Below, in pieces: positions 1-8,135 of a stretch of DNA of 44,315 nucleotides; the first letter of the stretch is position 1; each line of letters begins with the position of its first letter. Below the pieces are notes generated by a model, which was given only the letters and a program-made list of their open reading frames with translations, was not told the DNA's origin and searched no databases. The position numbers and the translations under genes are program-made. This stretch comes from Ruminococcus sp. (GTDB taxonomy: Bacteria; Bacillota; Clostridia; Oscillospirales; Ruminococcaceae): assembly GCA_017961625.1 (NCBI GenBank), contig JAGCWY010000012.1, positions 1 to 44,315 of the forward strand. The letters run 5' to 3'.

Positions 1-257
1 ACAGCGAGAGCAGTTGTGCCGTTGAGAGCCTCTTCAAAGCCCTCGATACCGCATTCCTTGAAAGCGCGGAGAAGCATTGTGTTCTTTTCTACAAAGTAGT
101 TAACGCCAGCCTCACGGAGCTCTTTTCTGAGCTTGGTATCCTCTTCAACAGTGATACCCTTGTAGTCAACGAGAACGCCTGATACGGAATTCTTGATGAT
201 CTCGGTGAGCTTCTCGACCTTAGCCTTCTTTGCTTCGAGTACAGCATTGCTTGGCAT
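1..257 (-). CDS. rplJ: Ribosomal protein L10, N-terminal part (runs off left edge)
   Basis: About 85 codons are visible, starting at an ATG at 257 and continuing past the window edge. The protein begins MPSNAVLEAKKAKVEKL and then reads SGVLVDYKGITVEEDTKLR and YFVEKNTMLLRAF, which is the typical L10 N-terminal RNA-binding region. L10 anchors the L7/L12 stalk on 23S rRNA in the large subunit. A strong ribosome binding site (GGAGGTGA, 267-274) decides the start. The gene is preceded by its own consensus promoter and a structured leader of the L10 autoregulation type, so L10 probably represses its own mRNA. The ORF is too close to the edge to appear as a full gene. Identification is confident from sequence and leader together. 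Confidence 0.93.
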   Translation of the reverse strand, partial: MPSNAVLEAKKAKVEKLTEIIKNSVSGVLVDYKGITVEEDTKLRKELREAGVNYFVEKNTMLLRAFKECGIEGFEEALNGTTALA

Positions 258-275
258 AGTGTGTATTCACCTCCG

Positions 276-432
276 AATGATTTTTATCGTATTCAGAGAG
301 AGCAATAAAAATGCCCATTCCGACAGCGCAGAATGGACAACGATAATTCTATCAATTGCTATTCCTCGGCGGGACTTACTGAGCTTTTGCTCTGCCAGCT
401 GTCTTTAGAATACGATGCTGTATTATTCACAG
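276..432 (-). promoter_or_regulatory. L10 leader (ribosomal protein autoregulatory RNA) with attenuator-like hairpin
   Basis: The transcribed leader between the rplJ promoter and its ribosome binding site contains, in order, AAAGACAGCTGGCAG, a small hairpin, then GTAAGTCCCGCCGAGGAAT. This matches the conserved core of Firmicute L10 leaders as I know them. Further down, GTCCATTC pairs with GAATGGGC (stem of 8, near 313-338) and is followed by ATTTTTATT, which could act as an attenuator terminator. In the known family, L10(L12)4 binds the leader to reduce rplJ-rplL expression. The class is recognised by eye; a covariance search against the L10 leader model would settle it. Confidence 0.78.
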
Positions 433-439
433 CTTGATA

Positions 440-468
440 ATTATAGCATATTAATTTTGCTTTGTCAA
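440..468 (-). promoter_or_regulatory. Consensus promoter of rplJ
   Basis: On the minus strand TTGACA (463-468) and TATAAT (440-445) are separated by exactly 17 bases. Transcription would start near 433, just before the L10 leader. This is the only promoter in the window with a perfect -35 hexamer, as expected for a ribosomal protein operon. Confidence 0.88.
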
Positions 469-589
469 GCTTTTTTGAAAAATTGTTAGTAATTATTTTT
501 TTGAGTAGATGCTAACAGCGTTCACCCAAGCCAGTAACCTTGTAGTCAGCGGTTTGCGATGGTATTATCACGTGCTCTCTGGAACGCCA

Positions 590-657
590 GCCCCTACAAA
601 TCAATTACGCATTTCGAACTATAAATTAAAAAGGGCGGATAATATCCGCCCCTACAC
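590..657. repeat. Intergenic GCCCCTACA repeat pair with palindrome
   Basis: The sequence GCCCCTACA occurs twice, about 60 bases apart (near 591-599 and 648-656), flanking an AT-rich stretch and a GGGCGGATAATATCCGCCC palindrome. The arrangement resembles a dispersed REP-like intergenic element. Its right half also serves as the terminator of the transketolase operon. That it is dispersed in the genome is inference; only this copy and loosely similar palindromes elsewhere in the window are visible. The rest of the 470-590 gap shows nothing recognisable. Confidence 0.4.
624..652 (-). terminator. Terminator of the split transketolase operon
   Basis: Reading the minus strand just after the downstream transketolase gene, GGGCGGATA pairs with TATCCGCCC and is followed by TTTTTAATTT. 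This is a classical intrinsic terminator. Confidence 0.85.
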
Positions 658-658
658 A

Positions 659-1603
659 TTACTTATTAAGTGCCTTCTTTACTGTCTTCACGATGTTCTC
701 AGCTGAGAGACCGAACTCCTTGAGGAGGTCTACAGCCGGACCTGAGTGACCGAACTCATCGTTCACGCCAATCTTGATAACCGGAACAGGACAGCACTCT
801 GTAACAGCATCTGCAACAGCAGAACCGAGACCGCCGATAACGCTGTGCTCCTCAGCAGTAACGATAACACCTGTCTCCTTGGCACACTTGCAGATAAGCT
901 CCTTGTCAAGAGGCTTGATAGTGTGGATATTAACAACTCTTGCGGAGATACCTTCAGCCTCGAGAGTCTTTGCAGCTTCTACAGCCTCGTTAACCATGAG
1001 ACCTGTAGCAACAATTGTAACATCCTTACCGTCCTTCATAACAACGCCCTTGCCAAGCTCGAACTTGTAGCTTGCAGCGTCGTTGATAACTGGTACTGCA
1101 AGTCTTCCGAAACGCATATAAACGGGTCCCTTGAAGTCAAGAGCAGCCTTTACAGCAGCCTTAGCCTCTACATCGTCACAGGGGTTGATGATAGTCATGC
1201 CGGGGATAGTTCTCATAAGAGCGATATCCTCGTTACACTGATGAGTAGCTCCGTCCTCACCAACAGAGATACCGGCGTGTGTAGCACCGATCTTAACATT
1301 GAGGTGGGGATAGCCGATAGAGTTTCTTACTATTTCAAAAGCTCTTCCAGCAGCGAACATAGCAAAGGTGCTTGCGAAAGGTATCTTTCCGCAGGCTGCA
1401 AGGCCAGCAGCAACACCCATCATATTAGCCTCTGCTATACCGCAATCGAAGAAACGATCCGGATAAGCCTTCTTGAATGTACCTGTCTTTGTTGCAGCAG
1501 CAAGGTCTGCGTCGAGAACTACTAAGTCCTTGTATTCCTCGGCAAGTTCCTTAAGAGCCTCGCCGTAGCTTTCTCTGGTAGCCTTTTTGATAACATCTGC
1601 CAT
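659..1603 (-). CDS. Transketolase, C-terminal subunit (split enzyme)
   Basis: This 314-residue protein corresponds to the second half of transketolase: the pyrimidine-binding domain (residues about 5-170, with DCGIAEANMMGVAAGLA and FASTFAMFAAGRAFE) and the C-terminal domain (about 190-305). The Glu in CGIAEANM is the conserved residue that activates the thiamine ring. With the upstream partner it would form the pentose-phosphate enzyme that moves two-carbon units between sugar phosphates. It starts 4 nt after the partner's stop, with GGAGG located inside the partner's last codons, so the two are translationally linked and probably made in equal amounts. Split transketolases of this kind are common in Firmicutes and Archaea; a related split sugar transketolase-like enzyme cannot be excluded. 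Confidence 0.92.
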   Translation of the reverse strand: MADVIKKATRESYGEALKELAEEYKDLVVLDADLAAATKTGTFKKAYPDRFFDCGIAEANMMGVAAGLAACGKIPFASTFAMFAAGRAFEIVRNSIGYPHLNVKIGATHAGISVGEDGATHQCNEDIALMRTIPGMTIINPCDDVEAKAAVKAALDFKGPVYMRFGRLAVPVINDAASYKFELGKGVVMKDGKDVTIVATGLMVNEAVEAAKTLEAEGISARVVNIHTIKPLDKELICKCAKETGVIVTAEEHSVIGGLGSAVADAVTECCPVPVIKIGVNDEFGHSGPAVDLLKEFGLSAENIVKTVKKALNK

Positions 1604-1607
1604 GTGA

Positions 1608-2447
1608 TTAGTCCTCCAATTCCTTTAACTGCGCGTTAAGCTCTGACATAGCCTGATCGTACTGCTCCTTGTTGGGGGCGGTACCGTGCCAGCTCACCTG
1701 ATTTTCCATAAATGAAACGCCCTTGCCCTTTGTGGACTTCTGAATAATAGCCACAGGCTTGTCCTTTACGGAATCAGCCTCTGTGAAAGCTCTGTCGATG
1801 TCGTCGAAGTCGTGAGCGTCCATAGTGATAACGTGCCAGCCGAAAGCTGCGAATTTATCTGTGATAGGCTCCGGTGAGCATACCTCAGTTATGGGACCGT
1901 CTATCTGTAAGCCGTTGTTATCAACGATAGCAACAAGGTTTGTGAGCTTCTTGTGAGCTGCGAACATAGCAGCCTCCCATACCTGTCCTTCCTCAATCTC
2001 TCCGTCGCCGAGAACGGTGTATACCTTGTAGGACTTGCCGTTGATCTTGCCAGCAAGAGCCATTCCGCAGGCAGCGGATATACCCTGTCCGAGTGAGCCG
2101 CTTGACATATCAACGCCGGGTATGTGTATACAGGGGTGGCCCTGAAGAAGTGCACCTATATGGCGAAGAGATTTCAGCTCTTCAACAGAAAAATAGCCTC
2201 TCTGTGCCAGTACCGAGTACAGCGCAGGAGCCGTATGTCCTTTCGAAAGAACAAATCTGTCTCTGTCGGGAGAGTCCGGGTTTTTGGGATCGTTGTTCAT
2301 CTTGTTGAAGTAAAGATAAGTGAGAGTATCGCTTATCGAGAGCGAACCGCCCGGATGACCTGATTTAGCGTTATAAGTACCCTCGATAACGCCCATTCTG
2401 ACTTTGCAGGCAGTTTTCTGCAATTCCTTTTTAAGCTTTGCGTCCAT
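1608..2447 (-). CDS. Transketolase, N-terminal subunit (split enzyme)
   Basis: The protein has 279 residues when started at the ATG at 2447, which sits 5 nt after GGAGG; an ATG 12 nt further upstream overlaps that ribosome binding site and is unlikely. It covers the thiamine-pyrophosphate domain: KSGHPGGSLS near residue 28, SKGHTAPALY near 68, GSLGQGISAACGMA near 117, and the TPP/Mg motif beginning GDGEIEEGQ at about 147 and ending VDNN about 30 residues later. It supplies cofactor binding, while the adjacent downstream gene supplies the other half of the active site. The two-gene operon has its own promoter and terminator and is independent of its neighbours. Confidence 0.93.
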   Translation of the reverse strand: MDAKLKKELQKTACKVRMGVIEGTYNAKSGHPGGSLSISDTLTYLYFNKMNNDPKNPDSPDRDRFVLSKGHTAPALYSVLAQRGYFSVEELKSLRHIGALLQGHPCIHIPGVDMSSGSLGQGISAACGMALAGKINGKSYKVYTVLGDGEIEEGQVWEAAMFAAHKKLTNLVAIVDNNGLQIDGPITEVCSPEPITDKFAAFGWHVITMDAHDFDDIDRAFTEADSVKDKPVAIIQKSTKGKGVSFMENQVSWHGTAPNKEQYDQAMSELNAQLKELED

Positions 2448-2499
2448 ATTGACCTCCAATAATTTATTTAACGGCTTGTGCCGTGATCTGCATTTTTTG

Positions 2500-2573
2500 G
2501 TAGCAGGGGCAGGCTTTCTCCTCCATCCTCAAAGTGAAAGGTCAGACGGACGGTCCTGCCCCTGCGGGGTTGG
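2500..2573. repeat. Long inverted repeat in the transketolase leader
   Basis: GCAGGGGCAGG (near 2503-2513) and CCTGCCCCTGC (near 2562-2572) form a perfect 11-base inverted repeat around a loop of about 48 bases. It lies inside the transcribed leader, between the promoter and the ribosome binding site of the N-terminal transketolase gene. The loop on the minus strand contains GGATGGAGGAG. It does not match the TPP riboswitch core. It may be a mobile palindromic repeat or a regulatory RNA; the sequence alone does not decide. Confidence 0.5.
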
Positions 2574-2583
2574 CTATACCAAT

Positions 2584-2612
2584 ATTATACCGCAATAATT
2601 GAGTTAATGCAA
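2584..2612 (-). promoter_or_regulatory. Promoter of the transketolase operon
   Basis: On the minus strand TTGCAT (607-612 of this kilobase) and TATAAT (2584-2589) are 17 bases apart. The leader that follows is about 130 nt long and holds the inverted repeat at 2500-2573. The -35 hexamer is the same TTGCAT seen upstream of miaB, purA and yicC. Confidence 0.8.
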
Positions 2613-2626
2613 TGCATTTCTTGCTG

Positions 2627-2662
2627 AAAAATGTAAACTTAGTATGTACATCATTTTACATT
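2627..2662 (-). terminator. Possible AT-rich terminator at the end of the 20-kb operon
   Basis: AATGTAAA (minus strand, 2655-2662) can pair with TTTACATT (2630-2637), followed by TTT. The stem overlaps the last codons of the small membrane protein gene. It is AT-rich and weak, but it is the only terminator-like structure after this gene. Confidence 0.4.
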
Positions 2663-2977
2663 CATCATAATAAGGACTATGCCATAGAATATAAAGAAGC
2701 CCGTGCATGCTAAAGCAGGCAGAGATAAGAGCATTTTGTTCTCCCTTTCGTGAAGAGTGCCTCTCAGTCTCAGTGCCTTCATTAGCAGTAGCGATATTAT
2801 CCACATTGGCACAGCTAATACCGCCAGAGACAGCATAGCTATATCCTCAAGGGTAAAATTCGGGGTATCTTCTGAAGTCCTGCCTGTCACTCTGCAGTAG
2901 ACAAGCAACCCAATAAGTCCCAGTACGCACACTACCGCGACTATGTATGTGATTATTGCCGCCTTCTTGTTTTTCAT
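2651..2977 (-). CDS. Small membrane protein of unknown function
   Basis: The 108-residue protein shows three hydrophobic segments: about residues 7-28 (AIITYIVAVVCVLGLIGLLV), 46-66 and 84-104. A short basic loop with RLRGTLHERENK lies between the second and third. No family is recognised. It follows the HAD phosphatase gene by 4 nt and is the last gene of the long operon. No strong ribosome binding site is visible, so translation may be coupled to the upstream gene. Confidence 0.7.
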   Translation of the reverse strand: MKNKKAAIITYIVAVVCVLGLIGLLVYCRVTGRTSEDTPNFTLEDIAMLSLAVLAVPMWIISLLLMKALRLRGTLHERENKMLLSLPALACTGFFIFYGIVLIMMNVK

Positions 2978-2981
2978 TGTT

Positions 2982-3803
2982 CTAACTTCTGCACCTTTCG
3001 ATTATATGATCTATGAGCTCCGAAACAGCTCCCTCATCATTGGTGCGGGTGAGTATAAGGTCTGACTTTTCTTTTACGGAATCCTCCGCGTTTGCCGGGC
3101 AAGCGCCAAGATCGGCTCCAACTATCATCTCTATATCGTTGTTGAAGTCGCCTATGGACACGAAGGTGCACCCCTCCATGCCGCCGAGCTTCCTGTATTC
3201 CGCAAGAGCCGAGCCCTTGCTCACACCTTTGGGGAGCATTTCAAAAAATATCTCCGAGGACCTTACAAAATCAACGCCCTCATAGTCTAGCTTCTTCACA
3301 AGAAGCTCCATACAGTCCACATCCTCAGGGGACATGGCAAACAGTACCTTCAGCCAACCGCCCTCTTCTATCTCTCCAAGCCCCTTATAGTACGGTTCTA
3401 TACCGCAGAGCCTTGTATGCAGCTGCTGATAATCTGTATTGCTGAAAACGTAGGTACCCTCCGGTCTCAGCACCTCTCCTCCAACATCAGGCATGAGCTC
3501 CATAAGCTGAGCCGCATAAGCCCTTGCCGTCTCAGGGAGAGGATGGGTGTAGAGCATTTTTCCGCTTGTATAGTCGTAAATAGCCGCTCCGTTGTACATT
3601 ATTATAGGTTCTTTCAGGTCGAGCATAGAGCGGTACTGATCAAAAGATTGCACTGTACGCCCTGTAGCCACGGTAAAACGTCCTCCCAGTTCCCTGAAAT
3701 GCTCTATAGCACATCTGTCAGTATCGGTTATCCTCTTGTCGGTACTTAGGAGAGTACCGTCCATATCACTGAGCAGGACTACTTTCGATATATCTTCAAA
3801 CAA
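2982..3803 (-). CDS. HAD-superfamily Cof-type phosphatase
   Basis: The 273-residue protein has the HAD motifs in order: the nucleophile loop LLSDMDGTLLS near residue 10, the motif II region FTVATGRT near 43, a C2-type cap in the middle (about 85-190), a conserved Lys in PKGVSKGSAL, and the Mg-binding motif GDFNNDIEMI near 218. Enzymes of this Cof/YidA subfamily dephosphorylate sugar phosphates, flavin nucleotides or PLP; the substrate cannot be told from sequence. The start is a TTG at 3803, placed 7 nt after GGAGG. It lies between rluD (11 nt upstream) and a small membrane protein. Confidence 0.88.
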   Translation of the reverse strand: MFEDISKVVLLSDMDGTLLSTDKRITDTDRCAIEHFRELGGRFTVATGRTVQSFDQYRSMLDLKEPIIMYNGAAIYDYTSGKMLYTHPLPETARAYAAQLMELMPDVGGEVLRPEGTYVFSNTDYQQLHTRLCGIEPYYKGLGEIEEGGWLKVLFAMSPEDVDCMELLVKKLDYEGVDFVRSSEIFFEMLPKGVSKGSALAEYRKLGGMEGCTFVSIGDFNNDIEMIVGADLGACPANAEDSVKEKSDLILTRTNDEGAVSELIDHIIERCRS

Positions 3804-3814
3804 CGGGATCCCTC

Positions 3815-4729
3815 CTACATTTTTTCGAGCTTTGCCAGTATTGCTGCGAAATAATCTGGCAGCTCGCTCTCAAACTCCATATACTCCCCTGTGGCAGGGT
3901 GTATGAAGCCTATTTTACGGGCGTGGAGACACTGTCCCTCTATGCCCTTGAAGGGCCTTCCGTAAACGTCGTCCCCGAGTACGGGATGACCAATATAGCT
4001 AAGATGTACTCTTATTTGGTGCGTCCTTCCCGTTTCCAGCCTCAGCCGTACGTGAGCATATCCGCCGTACTGCTTTATAACGCTGTAATGGGTGACTGCA
4101 TTCCTCGAATTCTCGGTGGTAACGCACATCTTCTTGCGGTCAGTCTTATGCCGCCCTATAGGAGCGTCCACTGTACCTGCCGTATCCTTGAAGTATCCGC
4201 AGGCTACCGCCTCATACTCCCTTGTAAAGCTGTGAGCCTTAATCTGCTCCGCAAGCTTAAGGTGAGATGCGTCGTTCTTCGCAACTATGAGGAGACCGCT
4301 GGTGTTCTTATCGATACGGTGTACTATCCCCGGACGTATAACTCCATTTATACCGGAAAGACTTTCTCCGCAATGATGCAGGAGAGCGTTTACGAGAGTA
4401 CCGGTATGGTTTCCGTGGGCAGGGTGTACAACCATGCCCTTGGGCTTGTTCACAACGAGGAGGTCGTCGTCCTCGTATACAATATCGAGTGAGATATCCT
4501 CTGGAACTGCATCCATTGGCTCTGGCTCTGGTATCTCCACCGATATCTCGTCCCCTGCTTTCAGCTTGCAGTTTTTGCTGACCTCTTTTCCGTTCACGAG
4601 AACAAGTCCTTTTTCAATGAGCCCCTGGACCGCAGAACGTGTAAGCTCATCAATATTGTCCGAAATATACTTGTCTATACGGCTTCCGGTATACTCAACG
4701 GAAGCTGTGAGAATAACAGTATCATTCAT
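3815..4729 (-). CDS. rluD: 23S rRNA/RluD-family pseudouridine synthase
   Basis: The protein of 304 residues has an N-terminal S4 RNA-binding domain (about residues 12-60, RIDKYISDNI and VLVNGKEVSKNCKLKAGD), followed by the RluA/RluD catalytic domain. The catalytic Asp lies in HRIDKNTSGLL, and the C-terminal motif GRTHQIRVHLSYIGHPVLGD is present. The enzyme isomerises uridines in large-subunit rRNA; which positions are modified is not decided here. I chose the ATG at 4729, which overlaps the last codons of lspA by 8 nt (lspA-rluD order as in many bacteria). A longer reading frame extends 14 codons upstream but matches no RluD N-terminus. Confidence 0.92.
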   Translation of the reverse strand: MNDTVILTASVEYTGSRIDKYISDNIDELTRSAVQGLIEKGLVLVNGKEVSKNCKLKAGDEISVEIPEPEPMDAVPEDISLDIVYEDDDLLVVNKPKGMVVHPAHGNHTGTLVNALLHHCGESLSGINGVIRPGIVHRIDKNTSGLLIVAKNDASHLKLAEQIKAHSFTREYEAVACGYFKDTAGTVDAPIGRHKTDRKKMCVTTENSRNAVTHYSVIKQYGGYAHVRLRLETGRTHQIRVHLSYIGHPVLGDDVYGRPFKGIEGQCLHARKIGFIHPATGEYMEFESELPDYFAAILAKLEKM

Positions 4730-5231
4730 TGCTCTCAGCAGCTTCCTTTTCGGCTTTCTTAGCCTTTTCAATCTTCGGGTCTATGAATATGCCGTATATC
4801 AGCAGCATTACGAAAGCTACCGTAACGCATATATCTGCTACGTTGAATATAGCAAAGCGGAAGAGTTTCAGTTCGAACATATCTACCACGAAAGCAAAAC
4901 GGAACCGGTCTATTAGATTACCTATACCTCCTGCAATGAACAATGTAATCGCTATATCGAGGAATTTAGAGCGTTCGAAAAGCTTTATAAGCAGGACTAT
5001 CCCAGCCAGCACAACTATGCTCGTGAAGCCTACAAGGAACCAGCGCTTCCCCGACATAACGCCGAAGATAGCTCCCTGATTTTCAAGGTATGTCAGGTCG
5101 AATATCTTAAAGTCACCGATATGGATAAAGTCCATAGTCCCTACAGGCTTAAGCTCATATATTGCCCAGTATTTTACAAGCTGATCGGCTGCGATAAGAG
5201 CTGCCGCCAGCAAAGCAAGTAATATCGCCAC
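4722..5231 (-). CDS. lspA: Lipoprotein signal peptidase (signal peptidase II)
   Basis: This aspartyl protease of the membrane cleaves prolipoproteins before the lipidated Cys. Four transmembrane segments are visible, with the conserved region DQLVKYW near the start, LENQGAIFG, the catalytic Asp in GGIGNLIDRF and the second catalytic Asp in FNVADICV. I placed the start at GTG 5231, preceded by AAAGGA at 8 nt spacing. This gives 169 residues, the usual family length. The frame stays open upstream to an ATG at 5318 but would add 29 hydrophilic residues overlapping ileS. The C-terminus is a charged Lys/Glu-rich tail. Two lipoproteins encoded in this window are likely substrates. Confidence 0.92.
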   Translation of the reverse strand: MAILLALLAAALIAADQLVKYWAIYELKPVGTMDFIHIGDFKIFDLTYLENQGAIFGVMSGKRWFLVGFTSIVVLAGIVLLIKLFERSKFLDIAITLFIAGGIGNLIDRFRFAFVVDMFELKLFRFAIFNVADICVTVAFVMLLIYGIFIDPKIEKAKKAEKEAAESNE

Positions 5232-5295
5232 TTGTTTTATCCTTTCAATAAGACTGCCTGCCGACCCTTCAAGCCGACAGGCAATATAATACAAA

Positions 5296-8073
5296 TCAAA
5301 CCTCCACAGCTGTTGCACATCTCTCGCAGAGGGTTGGGTGAGTATGATTTGTGCCGACGTACTTGCTGAAACACCAGCAACGCTCGCACTTTTCTCCCTC
5401 AGCCTTTGCTACCTCGTAAACAGTCTCAGCTCCGCTCTTTTCAACCTCAACGCCTGATACGATGAGAATATCCTTGAGCTGATCCGCAAGAGATACGTAT
5501 TTATCGTAGTCTGCATCGCTGCTTCTGATAATGATCTTAGCCTCGAGAGACTTGCCGATAGTCTTTTCGTTTCTTGCGTCTTCAAGAGCCTTATTTGCTC
5601 CGAGTCTTGTGTTGTATATGAACTGCCACTTGTCGATGAAGTCAGCTGTGAACACAATGCCGCTCTTTTCCGGCATCTGATTGAGGAATACACTTTGAGT
5701 GTCGTCATCTGCGGAGTGAGGCATAAACTGCCATATCTCCTCAGCGGTGAATGAAATGATAGGTGCGGCAAGTCTTGTTATCGCACTGATAATACGGTAC
5801 ATTGCCGTCTGAGCTGCACGGCGGAGAACTGAATCCTCCTTCTCGCAGTAAAGTCTATCCTTGATTATGTCAAGGTAGAAGTTGGACATATCTATTACGC
5901 AGAAGTTGTGGAGAGCATGAAGAGCAATATGGAAATCAAATGCCTCGTAGCCCTTCTTCATAGTGTCGATGAGGTTGTCAAGCTTCATAAGAGCCCACTT
6001 GTCAAGCTCTGTAAGCTTATCGTCGCTTACGCAGTCCTTATCGGGATCGAAGCCTGCACCGTTTCCAAGGTTGCCGAGTATGAAACGTGCAGTATTTCTT
6101 ATCTTCTTGTATGCGTCGGAAAGCTGGCTTATGATAGGCTTGGATATACGGATATCGCTGTGATAGTCAGAAGAAGCTGCCCAGAGCCTAAGGATATCAG
6201 CGCCGAACTGCTCTGTTATCTCGCTCGGATCGATACCATTTCCGAGTGACTTGTGCATAGCCTTGCCATCACCGTCAACTACCCAACCGTGTGTGCATAC
6301 TGCTTTATAAGGAGCACAGCCCTTGTACACAACAGATGTGAGGAGGGATGACTGGAACCAGCCTCTATACTGATCGGCTCCCTCGAGGTAAAGATCAGCA
6401 GGCCATGTAAGGCATGGGAAGTCCTTTCCTTCCATAACAGATGTATGGGATACACCGCTGTCGAACCATACGTCCATGATGTCATATTCCTTGGTGAATT
6501 CACCGCAGCCGCATTCGCACTTTACGCTTGCAGGGATAAATTCGCTTGTATCCTTTGTCCACCACGAGTCAGCGCCCTCCTTGCGGAAGAGCTCTGCAAT
6601 AGCGGAGATAGTTTCGTCGTTGTATATGGGCTTGCCACAGTCCTTGCAGTAAACAACGGGTATCGGAACGCCCCATGTTCTCTGACGTGAGATACACCAG
6701 TCGCTTCTGTCACGCACCATTCCCTTGATGCGGTCTTCGCCCCAGTCTGGTATCCACTGTACAGACTCAATAGCCTTTATAGCCTCGTCCTTGAAGCCGT
6801 TCACCGAGCAGAACCACTGCTCGGTGGCTCTGTATATGATGGGGCTATTGCAACGCCAGCAGTGAGGATACTGGTGGACGATCTTCTGAGTAGCCAGCAT
6901 AGCGCCCAGCTCTGTGAGCTTTGCAGCGATAGCCTTGTTAGCCTGATCAGTGTCCATACCCTCAAATTCGCCTGCTTCAGCAGTTTGCTTGCCCTTTGAA
7001 TCAACGCATACGATTATGCCGATATCATCATAGTTCTTGCACACCTCAAAGTCCTCAACACCGTAACCCGGAGCTGTATGTACGCAGCCGGTACCGCTTT
7101 CAAGAGTAACATGGTCGCCGACGATTATCGGTGACGGACGGTCGTAGAGGGGGTGCTTTGTCTTCATTCCCTCAAGCTCAGCACCTGTAAAGATATGGTC
7201 TGTAGTATACTCTGTAATACCGGCAGTTTCCATAGTGGTCTTTACAAGCTCCTCAGCCATTACGTAGTACTCGTCTCCTACGTTAACGAGGGTATAGTTA
7301 TACTCCGGACCAAGGCATATAGCCAGGTTACCAGGGATAGTCCATGTAGTAGTTGTCCAGATAACGAAGAATATCTTTGAAAGATCAAGACCGAGACCTT
7401 TGAAAATGCCCTTGTCATCGGTAACATTGAACTTTACATATATAGAATAGCAAGGATCGTTGGAGTACTCTATCTCAGCCTCTGCAAGAGCTGTATTACA
7501 GTCGGGACACCAGTATACCGGCTTAAGTCCCTTGTACATATAACCCTTCTTTGACATTGCGCCGAATACCTCTACCTGTCTTGCCTCGTACTCGGGACGG
7601 AGGGTAAGATAGGGGTAATCGTAGTCGCCCAGCGAACCTAGCCTCTTGAAGCCCTTCATCTGGTTTGCGACCTGTGTCATAGCGTATTCACGGCAGTGCT
7701 TCCTCAGGTCTACAGCAGGAATAGCGCCATTCTCAACGCCGATAGCCTTCATAGCCTTAAGCTCGATAGGAAGTCCGTGGGTATCCCAACCAGGAACGTA
7801 GGGAGCACAGAATCCGCTCATGTTCTTATACTTTACGATAAAGTCCTTTAGCGACTTGTTCAGCGCATGACCAAGATGGATCTCTCCGTTTGCGTAGGGA
7901 GGTCCGTCGTGAAGAACATAAGAAGGCTTGCCCTTATTCTTATCTATCATCTTGTAGTAGAGTCTTTCGTCCTCCCATTTTTGGAGAGTTTCAGGCTCTC
8001 TCTTAGGCAGATTTCCACGCATGGGAAATTCTGTCTGCGGTAAATTAAGAGTGCTGTTATAATCCTGTGCCAT
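5296..8073 (-). CDS. ileS: Isoleucyl-tRNA synthetase
   Basis: The 925-residue class I synthetase charges tRNA-Ile. The HIGH motif appears as HLGH (in NGEIHLGHALNKSL, about residue 63), followed by the core motif WDTHGLPIE. An editing domain occupies the middle (WTTTTWTIPGNLA and GTGCVHTAPGYG). The KMSKS motif is the variant AMHKS in DGKAMHKSLGN. The C-terminus has a Cys4 zinc site (CERCWCF ... CERC). I start at the ATG at 8073; a TTG seven codons upstream lacks a properly spaced ribosome binding site. No T-box leader fits in the 62-nt gap to divIVA, so it appears to be co-transcribed in the long operon. Confidence 0.97.
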   Translation of the reverse strand: MAQDYNSTLNLPQTEFPMRGNLPKREPETLQKWEDERLYYKMIDKNKGKPSYVLHDGPPYANGEIHLGHALNKSLKDFIVKYKNMSGFCAPYVPGWDTHGLPIELKAMKAIGVENGAIPAVDLRKHCREYAMTQVANQMKGFKRLGSLGDYDYPYLTLRPEYEARQVEVFGAMSKKGYMYKGLKPVYWCPDCNTALAEAEIEYSNDPCYSIYVKFNVTDDKGIFKGLGLDLSKIFFVIWTTTTWTIPGNLAICLGPEYNYTLVNVGDEYYVMAEELVKTTMETAGITEYTTDHIFTGAELEGMKTKHPLYDRPSPIIVGDHVTLESGTGCVHTAPGYGVEDFEVCKNYDDIGIIVCVDSKGKQTAEAGEFEGMDTDQANKAIAAKLTELGAMLATQKIVHQYPHCWRCNSPIIYRATEQWFCSVNGFKDEAIKAIESVQWIPDWGEDRIKGMVRDRSDWCISRQRTWGVPIPVVYCKDCGKPIYNDETISAIAELFRKEGADSWWTKDTSEFIPASVKCECGCGEFTKEYDIMDVWFDSGVSHTSVMEGKDFPCLTWPADLYLEGADQYRGWFQSSLLTSVVYKGCAPYKAVCTHGWVVDGDGKAMHKSLGNGIDPSEITEQFGADILRLWAASSDYHSDIRISKPIISQLSDAYKKIRNTARFILGNLGNGAGFDPDKDCVSDDKLTELDKWALMKLDNLIDTMKKGYEAFDFHIALHALHNFCVIDMSNFYLDIIKDRLYCEKEDSVLRRAAQTAMYRIISAITRLAAPIISFTAEEIWQFMPHSADDDTQSVFLNQMPEKSGIVFTADFIDKWQFIYNTRLGANKALEDARNEKTIGKSLEAKIIIRSSDADYDKYVSLADQLKDILIVSGVEVEKSGAETVYEVAKAEGEKCERCWCFSKYVGTNHTHPTLCERCATAVEV

Positions 8074-8135
8074 ACTATCCGATCCCTCATTCAAAAACTA
8101 GGAGGGATCCTCCTTTCAATCTTTTTGATTATTGA

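Noticed and set aside
746..1525. 259-codon open frame on the plus strand over the transketolase C-subunit
   Set aside because: Antisense shadow without family resemblance or ribosome binding site.
2448..2600. TPP riboswitch before the transketolase genes
   Set aside because: The conserved CTGAGA and ACCTGATC-type cores are absent.
5232..5300. Hairpin TGCCTG...CAGGCA between ileS and lspA as terminator or RNA switch
   Set aside because: The stem is short and has no T-run; lspA follows directly and needs read-through.
8074..8135. T-box leader for ileS
   Set aside because: The gap to divIVA is about 60 nt, too short for a T-box, and no T-box core sequence is present.
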